A DNA stretch of 64,000 nucleotides, taken from the NCBI GenBank assembly GCA_034509425.1, contig JAVTVJ010000805.1, positions 496,001-560,000 of the forward strand, written 5' to 3'. Both the position numbers and the translations under genes were made by a program. Origin of the DNA: Eopsaltria australis (lineage: Eukaryota; Chordata; Aves; Passeriformes; Petroicidae). Below are positions 56,510-64,000 of this stretch, in pieces. Below the pieces are notes generated by a model. That model was not told the DNA's origin and made no database searches. It saw only the letters and a list, made by a program, of their open reading frames with translations. Positions within the stretch are counted from its first letter, which is position 1; each line of letters begins with the position of its first letter.

Positions 56510-56850
56510 TTCAGCGCTCGTGGGGTCGGGATTTGGGTTGGGATGGGGGGAGGGATTTGGGTGGGGATTTGAGGCTGGATTTGGATCGGGATTTGGATTG
56601 GGATGTGGGACTGGATTGGGGTCGGGATTTGGGGCTGGACTTAGTTTGGGATGTGGGGCTGGACTGGGTTGGGATGTGGGGCTGGATTTGAGTCGGGATT
56701 AGGATCGGGATGTGGGACTGGATTGGGGTCGGGATGAGGGGCTGGATATGGGTGGGGATTTGAGGCTGGATTTAGTTGGGATTTGGGTCGGGATGTGGGG
56801 CTGGATTTGGGTCGGGATTTGGGGCTGGATTTGGTCCGGATGCGGAACCC
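56510..56850. repeat. About 24-bp minisatellite
   Basis: About 14 copies of 'gggatttggggctggatttgggtc' with 'gatgtgggactgg' variants. It ends at the border of the CpG-rich block that follows. Confidence 0.9.
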
Positions 56851-56859
56851 TCCCGGCAC

Positions 56860-57690
56860 AGCCAGGGAAGGCCTTCACGCTGCCCCCTCCCCCCAGCGCA
56901 AGGGTCCCCGGTGCTGCCCCGGTGATCCCGGGGGCTTTTCCAAGAGCCGGAGCAGCGGGAAGAGCCCGGGATCCAGCACAGACCCAGCCCCGCTCGGAGC
57001 CCCCTCCCTGCAGCCCCCGGGACCCCCGCGGGCACCGCAGAGCTCGGGGTTCGCCACGGCACCGAGGGAAGGGCAGCGCCGGGACCCCCGGGAGCCTCTC
57101 CAGACACCCCCGGTTCCCGGAGGTGACCCCGGTGAAAGGCGCTCGGACCGGAGCGATTCTCGCCCCTCGGGGTCTCGCTGCCGGGACCCCCGGCATCCGC
57201 CCGAGGGGCTCCGGTGAAGCGGGGCCAGAGCGTGGGACAGGCCCGGCCCTGCCTCGGGACCCGAACGGGACCCCCGGCGCTGCCCGAGGCCTCCCGGAGC
57301 CGGGAACGAGTCCCGGTGAGCGGGTCCTGCCCCGGGACTGAGCCCAGGACCCGCAGTGCCAGCCCCGTCCCGTCCCGCTGCCACCGGCGGCCGCGCACCC
57401 GGGAGCGGCACCGAGGCCCCGCCGAGGCTGAGCCGCGCACAGCCCGGCATCGCCAGGGCTGGGAATGGACCTGAGCCCCCTGAGGTGCCCCCGGAGCCCG
57501 CGAGTCCCCCCCGGGATCCCCCGGTACCTCCCGGTGCCGGTGCCGGGTCCGGGTCCCGCCGGGCGCCGCTTCCGGGCCCGCCGCCACCTCCGACCCCGGA
57601 ACGGGAACCGCGCAGCGAGGCTGCGCCGGCACAGACCATCGCCGGCCGCGGGGGGGGCGGCACGGACCATGCACTGCGGGGGGGGCATGG
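56860..57690. promoter_or_regulatory. CpG-rich block, possible promoter
   Basis: The densest CpG stretch between STARD3 and PPP1R1B, with many CCGG and GCGC sites and no tandem repeat. It is the most likely position for the upstream STARD3 promoter or first non-coding exon, or an unannotated RNA start. The several hundred-residue frames on both strands are composition-driven and match no family. Confidence 0.4.
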
Positions 57691-58500
57691 GGCAGGGACG
57701 GACCATTCATGGTGGAGGGGGGAGCAGTGGGGCTGGAAGAGACCATTCATGGTGGAGGGGGGAGCAGTGGGGCAGGGACGGATCATTCATGGTGGAGGGG
57801 GGAGCAGTGGGGCAGGGACAGACCATTCACCGCCGGAGGGGGGGTCAATGGGGTTGGGACAGACCATTCATGGTGGAGGGAGGGTCAATGGGGCAGGGAG
57901 ATACCATTCACCGCGGAAGGGGGGGCAGTGGGGCAGGGAGAGACCATTCATGGTGGAGGGGGGATCAGTGGGGCTGGGAGAGACCATTCACCGCCGGAGG
58001 GGGGGGTCAATGGGGCTGGGAGAGACCATTCACAGCGGGAGGGGGGGCAGTGGGGCAGGGACATACCATTCATAGTGGAGAGGGGGTCAGTGGAGCTGGG
58101 AGGGACCATTCACAGCGGGAGGGGGGGGTCGGTGGGGCTGGGAGAGACCATTTCTCATGCGGGGGATCAATAGAGCTGGGAATGACCATTCCTGGTGGGA
58201 GGTGGACTCAGTCGGGCTGGGAGAGACCATTCCAAAGGGGGGAATCCGTGGGGTGAGGGCAAGACCATTCCCCGTGTGGAGGGGGGGATGTCTATGGGGT
58301 GAGTAAGGGAGAGACCATTCCCCCCCTTCGGGGGGTGTCCATAGGGCTGGGAGAGACCATTCCCCACATAGGGGGAATCAGTGGGGCAGGGAGAGACCAT
58401 TCACAGCGGGACGGGGGGGGGGGGTCAGTGGGGCTGGGAGAGACCATTCCCCACACGGGGGGAATCAGTGGGGCGAGGGACAGACTATTCCCCATGGGAG
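57680..58500. repeat. About 40-bp minisatellite downstream of PPP1R1B
   Basis: About 20 copies of 'gggagagaccattcatggtg' plus 'gaggggggagcagtggggct', variants 'accattcaccgccggagg' and 'accattccccac'. It directly follows the CpG-rich block and ends about 170 bp past the PPP1R1B poly(A) signal (transcript direction). Confidence 0.92.
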
Positions 58501-58670
58501 ATGGGGGTTGTTGATGGGGCGCCCCATGGCCCTGCCCCACATCTCCTGTGTCCCACAGACCCCCAGCCCCACACCCCCAGTCCATCACCCCCCACCAGAG
58601 CTCAGACCCCCCCCCCATGAACCCCCAAAACCCGCAGCCCCCCACACACTCTCCATCCTCTGTACAGCCG

Positions 58671-58676
58671 TTTATT
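58671..58676 (-). terminator. PPP1R1B: Polyadenylation signal, PPP1R1B
   Basis: AATAAA on the minus strand, about 320 bp downstream of the stop codon at 58995-58997. Confidence 0.8.
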
Positions 58677-58994
58677 GCGGGCGGGGGGCTCTGCTCGCTG
58701 GGGGCCGGGGGGCAGCAGCCAGGGGGGGCCCAGACCCCACCAACGCCCGGGGGTCCCATCCCCGGCTCCTGCGCCGGCAGCCGGGGGGGCACGAGGCCCG
58801 TGGGGAGGGGGCGGCCGTGGCCGGGGGTCCCGGGGGGTCCCGACGCGTCCCGGCGCGGCACACGGCACATGGCGCACGGCGCATGGCGCACGGCAGACGA
58901 AGCGCAGGCAGCGGGCGGGGGGCAGCCGGGGGGCACAGGCGAAGCTGCGGGGGCCGGGGGGGCCGGGGGGCCGGTGCCCGGTGCCCGGTGCCAG

Positions 58995-61900
58995 CTAACT
59001 GGTGCCCAGCGGGAAGGTGGGCGAGTGGCGCTCGGTGCCGATGGGGCGCGAGGGCACCTCGGCGAAGCCGACGTGTCGCCGCTCTAGGGACACAAACGGG
59101 GCGTCAGCGCCGGGCGTGGTGGCACCGGGGGATAGCGGGGACAGCGAGTGGGGGGGAGGGGGGGGAGTGACACCCCACGTACCCCCGGTGCCACCGTCCT
59201 GCTCCTGCCCCGGCTCCTCCTCGTCACCCTCGGCGCCCTCGGGGTCCTCGGGGATCTCTGACACCGTCAGCGACTTCAGGTCCTCCTCGCGCTCGTCGAT
59301 GCCACCGGCGAAGGAGACCTTCTGCCCGCCTGTGGGGGACAGCACGGTGACGCCGGGGGTCCCCAGTGTGAGGTGACCCCGCGGAGGTGCGGGGGGGATG
59401 CGGCCCCGAGTCCCGGTGTCCTCCCGGCATCCCCAGGTGAGGGGATGCAGCAAGGGAACGCTCCTCCCTCGTTGTCCCTGTGTCCCCATCATCCCCATCC
59501 TCCTGCCATCCCTGTCCCGCTATCCCATTCCTCCCACCACCCCCATATCCTTGCCCTCCACCGTCCCCGTCCCTCCATCACCCCTGTCCCCTCACTGTCC
59601 CCATCCTCCTGCCACCCCTGTCCCTCCACCATCACCTCCGCTATGCCTGTCCCCCTGCCATCCCTCTGCCATCCCTATTCCTCCCACTGTCCCCATGTTC
59701 CTGCCGTCCCCATCCTCCCGCCGTCCCTGTACCCCTGTCACCCCCACCCCCATCCTCCTGCCATCCCTGTCCCCCCTCCATCCCCATCCCTGTCCCCCCT
59801 CCATCCCCATCCCGTTACCTTTCCGCTTGTGCGCCTTGAGCCCGGCGGGGAAGTAGCTGCGCTCGGCTCTGCCCTGGCTCCCCGGGGCTGCTCGGGCGGG
59901 GGTCGATGAGGCCGGGGCCCCGCGAGGCACGCGCGGCACCGGGGCACCGCCGGGGCCGGGCACCGCCGCGTCACACAGCGGCCGGGGGTCCGGCTGGCGT
60001 CACCCGGCCCCGCGGGGGACAGGGACACGGCCCGGCGGGGGAACGTGGTGGCCTCGCCGGTGGGCAGGGACAGGAAGCACCGGCGGCAGGGACAGGCAGC
60101 GCCGGCGGCAGCCAGCCCGTGTCTCAAGGCCGGCGCACGCCCGGTCCCCGAGGGCTACAGGGGATGGTGACCCCCGTCCCCATCTCCCCCTGTCCTCCAG
60201 GCTCCCGCAATCCTGTCCCCATATACCCTGGGCTCCTGGTGACCGTGTCCCCACATCCCCAGGGCTCTGGCATCCCTGTGTCTCCGTGTCCCCACGTCCC
60301 CTTGTCCCCTGGGCTCTAACAGTCCCCTGTCCCCGTTCCCCAGACTCCAACAGTCCCATCTCCACATTCCCACATCCCTTGGACTCCAGAATCCGCATCC
60401 CCGTGTCCCCAAGGCTCCGGCATCCATGTCCCCACACCCCCTGGGCTCGGACAGCCCCAGCCCCGTGTCCCCCCCGTCCCCCTCACCAGACTCGAGGGCA
60501 CTGTCGGGGTCGCAGCCGTCATCGGGCTCCCCGTCGGAGCTGTCACCCCCGCCCATGCCACTCTCCAGGTGGGACTGCACGATGCGCTGCACCGCTGGGG
60601 AGACGCGGGTGTCACCGGTCACTGGGAGCACTGGGAGCACCGGGGAGTCCCCGCAGCCGCCCCGCTGCCCCCGTGCCGCCGTTGCCCCCGCGGGCGGTAC
60701 CTTTGAGCGAGGGCGGGGTGTAGGCACACGGGTTGGTCCTCTTTGGTTTGAGCAGGCAGCCCTCGCCCGACGAGCGCTGCGGGGGGAGCGGCGTCGGGAT
60801 GGGGGGGCCCGGTGTCCCCCCGGGGGTCACCGCGGCCCCGGGAGAGCCAGGAACCTCCCGGTGAGGTGGGGGGCTGCAATGGGGGTCTCACCCAAGGCTG
60901 GCACCCATCCCCTCCCCAGCAGTGCTAAGGGGATGTGGCACTGGGGACATGGTGTTGGGGACACCATGATGGGACCCTGCCATGGAGATCCTGCATTGGG
61001 GACCCCACAATGGGGACCCTGAGGTGGGGACATCGCATTGGGAATGGGGTACTGGGGACATCGTGATGGGGACCCCTCCATGGGGATCCCGCCATGAGGA
61101 TCCTGTGCTCGGGACCCCCATTATGGGGACACTGCCATGAGGATGTGGCATTGGGGTCCCCACAACGGGGACACCGTCATAGGGACGTAGTATTGGTGTG
61201 CCCCTGATGGGGACCCTGTTATGAAGACCTTGTGTTTGGGACCCCACCATGGGGATGTGGCCCTGGGGACACAGCACTGGGGACACTGGGGGGGGGGTGA
61301 CCCCGCGACAGTCACGCGCTGGTTTGCACCGCGGCCAAACTCCACAGCCTGGCTCGGCTCCATGTCCCCATCCCGCGTCCCCGTCCCCGGCGCCGGCGCC
61401 GTGTGCCCGTGCCGGGAAGGAGCCGATAAGCTCCGGGCGCCGGGGCTGGGCCCCGATAACCCCCCCCGGGGGACACGGGACAGAGGAGCGGGGCTGTAGC
61501 GGGGGTCCCGGCGCCCACTCACCTGGTAGGGCAGGTTCTCGTCCTCTGTGTCAGCGGCACCGGGGAGAGAGCGGTGAGTGGGACACGGGCACCCAGCGGA
61601 GCCGGGCAGGGCCCTGCCCACCCTTAGACCCCCCCTCCAGGGGTCACCCTGCCCGCCGGGGACCCGCGTCCCCTCCCTGCCACCCCCTTCCTTATGCGAC
61701 ACCTCGTCCTCTCCCCGCCACCGTGTCCCATCCCAGACATCGCATTCCACAGGTGACACTGCATCCCACCACGTCCCCTCCCTGCCACCGTGTCCCATCC
61801 CAGACATGCCACACCATGCATGACAGACACCATGTCCCATCCCTGCCACAACGTCCCAGCCCTGCCACCACCTCCCGTCCCGTGCCCCGTGTCCCACCCC

Positions 61901-63134
61901 TGTCCCGCTCACCTGGGGAGGAGTGTTCGGAGAGCTGGAAGAGCATGGCCGGCGTGGGCCTCCGCCGGCGGATCTGGGGCACAGCGGGGTGTCACCGGCT
62001 GGGGACCCCCCGGGTCCCCTGTCCCCTGCCCTGCGCCCCAGGGACACGTGTCTGCACGTGTGTGAGCGTGTGTGCGCCTGTGGGTGCAGGGCCACGAACC
62101 CACCCGCCACGGGGTCCCCGGGATGTCCCATAACCATCCCAGCCCCACACCAGCTCCTCCGGGGGGTCTCTGGGTTCGGAGTGTGCTGGGGACGTCCCCT
62201 TGGACCAGGGACAAGTGGTGGAGGTGGCTGCACCGACCCCCAGCGTGTCCTGTCCCCTTCATCCCATCCCTGTCCTCATCCTGTCCCCTCTGTCTCATCC
62301 CTTTCCGGCTCTCCCCTGCCATCCCTGTCCTGTCCCTGTCCCGTCCCTCTCCCCCTGTCACAACTCTCCCTGCGTGGGACCGCAGTTTCCACGGGGACCT
62401 CGGAGCTCTCTCGTCCTGTCCCCGTCTCTCCCCCTTTCTGTGCCCCCACGCAGTCCCGTCCGGTCTGTCCCTCCTGTGTCGTGTCCTGCCCACTCCGATC
62501 CCCCTTGTCCTACTCTGCCGGTCCCATCCTCTCCCTTCTGTCCCCTCTGTCTCCTCCGATCTCCCCCCGGATCCATCCCCTCTCTCCCTCTGTCCCCTCC
62601 CACCTCCCCCTTGTCCCATCCCATCTGTCCCAACGCATCCCCCCCCGTCCCTTCTTGTCCCTTCTATTCCCTGCCTTGTCCCCTCTGTCCCCTCCGATCC
62701 CCCGTGTCCTCTGCCGGTCCCATCCCGATCCCCCTGTCCCCTCCGATCCCCCTTGTCCCATCCCCCGCCTTGTCCCCTCGGTCCCCCTCCGATGCCCCTT
62801 GTCCTGTTCTGCCGGTCCCTCCTGTCCCCTCCAATCCTCCTTGTCCCATCCCTTCCCTCCTGTCCCACTCTGTCCCCATCCCGTCCCCACTGTCCCCGTC
62901 CCTCGCCGCCTTCTCCAGCACCCTGGGGCTGTCCTGTGTCCCCCTCCCGTCCCACACGGTCATTCCGGGGGTTCCTCCTTGTCCCGCGGTCACCGGCAGC
63001 GAAGAGGGGATTCCCGGGGCGGCCCCGCTCCCCTCTCCCCGCTCCCCGCTCACCATCTCGACGGCGCGGGGGTCCAGGTTGCTGGGGGGGGCCGGCACGG
63101 AGAACTGGATCTTCTTGCGCTCCTTGGGGTCCAT
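58995..63134 (-). CDS. PPP1R1B: PPP1R1B (DARPP-32), PKA-regulated PP1 inhibitor
   Basis: Dopamine- and cAMP-regulated phosphoprotein of striatal neurons. When PKA phosphorylates Thr34 it inhibits protein phosphatase 1. Seven coding exons (5' to 3'): 63134-63054, 61973-61913, 61545-61523, 60776-60701, 60594-60487, 59329-59183, 59083-58995; 194 aa (human 204). The N-terminus is nearly identical to mammals: the PP1-docking KKIQF (7-11), then [10 protein letters not shown] with Thr34 at the same number, LSEHSSP, and [14 protein letters not shown]. The second half diverges: after the acidic exon 5 ([18 protein letters not shown]) the last two exons encode [17 protein letters not shown] and an acidic stretch, then [14 protein letters not shown] to the end. 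Only GQK matches the mammalian last exon. Exon phases are consistent, and a poly(A) signal follows. The first five exons are certain; the last two are assigned by phase and position. Confidence 0.9.
59470..59815. repeat. C-rich repeat in PPP1R1B intron 5
   Basis: Irregular 'ccatccctgtcccc' and 'ctcctgccatccctgt' units fill the space between coding exon 6 and the candidate cassette exon at 59819. Confidence 0.75.
59819..59887 (-). other. PPP1R1B: Candidate 69-bp cassette exon in PPP1R1B intron 5
   Basis: An open stretch flanked by AG (59889-59888) and a good donor, AAAG|GTAACG. It is phase 1 at both ends, so it can be included or skipped without changing frame. It would insert 23 residues including [13 protein letters not shown] before GGQKVSF. 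The acceptor has only a weak pyrimidine tract, and no homologue comes to mind. An alternative is a longer first exon of a different transcript. Confidence 0.3.
60920..61300. repeat. Degenerate minisatellite in PPP1R1B intron 3
   Basis: Units of about 20-22 bp such as 'ccatgatggggaccctgcca' and 'tggggatcctgcattgggga', with 'ggggacatcgcattggg' variants, roughly 17 copies. Confidence 0.8.
62225..62960. repeat. Pyrimidine-rich degenerate repeat in PPP1R1B intron 1
   Basis: Short units of 'tcccatccctgtcccctcc' and 'gatcccccttgtcccatc' make most of the intron. The transcribed sense is GGGACAGGGG-like. Long frames on both strands through it are repeat artefacts. Confidence 0.75.
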
Positions 63135-64000
63135 GGCCTTGGCCGGGAGTCACCGGAGCCGGGGTGGGTCTCTGGCACCGGTACCGAGCGGAGTTCGGTG
63201 GCACCCGGGGCTCGGTACGGCGAGGAATGAGAGTGGCGGGAGGTGGGGAAGGCAGAGCCGGTGAGGAGGAGGAGGAGGAGGAGGAAGGAGAGGGAGGGAG
63301 GACACGTCTTCCTACCAGGCGCTGAATTATTCATCCCCCCCTCCCCGGGCAGGGGGGCTGAGGCCGCGGTAATGAGTCCTTGGGGAGCCCCCCAGGGGGT
63401 TCAGCCAATCTGTGGGGGGTCCTTAACCCCTTCCCTGCCATGGAGCACCCCGGCTGCAGTGGCCGGTGGGGATGGGACAGGGACGGTGGCTCCTTGTGTG
63501 TCCCTGTCCCTTATGCCTGAGTCTCCCCAGCAGTGGGGGGACCAGGGGACAGAGGGACAGCCGCTCCCACCCCTGTGTGGGCAGCGGCAAAATTCCCCCC
63601 TCCCCATCCCCCCGGCTACTCTGTGCCACACGGGACAGGGACACCTCTCTGGGGACATGAACAGGGGACATCCGTGGGGACACGGGACTCCCAAACATCC
63701 CATCGCCTGTGTGCCGGGGGTCCCCCTGCCCCCAGCCGCAGCCCCCGGGACGCCGGGGGTGGGGGGCTGTGTCTTCCCCCAGGGCTGTGCCCACCTGCCC
63801 TGGCTCCTTCCCAGCTTTTGGAGATTTTCCCCACAGAAAATCCCACGGGACACAAAATGTTCCCCGTGGAGAAGAGGGGGCTCATCCCCCAGGGCAACGC
63901 TCGGCACCAGAGCCGCACATTCCAGGCGGGGACGGAGGGACATTTAGGACACCTTTCCCGACCCCACTGAGGGGGCACAGCCAGGGGGTCCCCGTGCAGG
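63135..64000. other. PPP1R1B upstream flank to the right edge
   Basis: The PPP1R1B promoter should be here. A (GGA)n purine run at about 63262-63302 and GC-rich sequence follow. No TATA box at the usual distance and no further gene were recognised; NEUROD2, the next gene in mammals, is not visible. Confidence 0.5.

Noticed and set aside
56699..57746. Arginine/proline/glycine-rich frames of more than 300 residues on the minus strand
   Set aside because: They follow CpG-rich composition, several frames are open together, and the codon pattern is not constrained.
57465..58256. A 263-residue plus-strand frame with repeated histidine/glycine blocks
   Set aside because: Translation of the 40-bp minisatellite; no conserved domain.
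61909..63230. Overlapping 350-435 residue frames on both strands
   Set aside because: They cross PPP1R1B exon 1 in the wrong frame and the degenerate repeat of intron 1.

Overview
This is vertebrate nuclear DNA from a GC-rich, gene-dense region, most likely an avian microchromosome. Three things point to a bird: short introns packed with G/C-rich minisatellites, two pieces of the 3' tail of a CR1 LINE (about 52180-52336 and 54658-54716), and protein sequences close to mammals but not mammalian. Gene content and order match the vertebrate ERBB2 cluster (human 17q12; I believe chicken chromosome 27).

Layout from left to right: start of an RDH8-like short-chain dehydrogenase (-, runs off the left edge); GRB7 (-); MIEN1 (+); ERBB2 (-); PGAP3 (+); PNMT (-); TCAP (-); STARD3 (-); PPP1R1B/DARPP-32 (-). 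I rebuilt every gene exon by exon from splice sites and family homology. All eight complete genes give continuous frames of expected size: GRB7 522 aa, MIEN1 115, ERBB2 1231, PGAP3 323, PNMT 265, TCAP 133, STARD3 442, PPP1R1B 194. All introns are GT-AG except one GC-AG intron in STARD3. GRB7/MIEN1 and ERBB2/PGAP3 are divergent pairs; MIEN1/ERBB2 and PGAP3/PNMT are convergent; PNMT, TCAP, STARD3 and PPP1R1B are head to tail.

The genes do not form one pathway. ERBB2 is a receptor tyrosine kinase, GRB7 an SH2 adaptor that binds such receptors, and MIEN1 a prenylated membrane-associated protein. PGAP3 remodels GPI-anchor lipids in the Golgi, STARD3 moves sterol at late endosome-ER contacts, PNMT makes adrenaline, TCAP caps titin at the sarcomere Z-disc, and PPP1R1B is a PKA-regulated PP1 inhibitor. 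They are an old syntenic block.

Most non-coding sequence is tandem repeat. The most striking feature is that several arrays were built from exon edges: about 2.1 kb of PGAP3 intron 6 repeats the exon-7 splice acceptor plus the first bases of exon 7, with a 476-bp higher-order period, and GRB7 intron 2 repeats the exon-2 splice donor. Other notable points: a 37-bp triplication with a palindromic core in the PGAP3 promoter, a 460-bp polypurine tract between the convergent MIEN1 and ERBB2, an internally shortened TCAP, and a PPP1R1B C-terminus carrying a second RVxF-type PP1-docking motif. I found no clearly new system; the exon-edge minisatellites are the best candidate for something undescribed.
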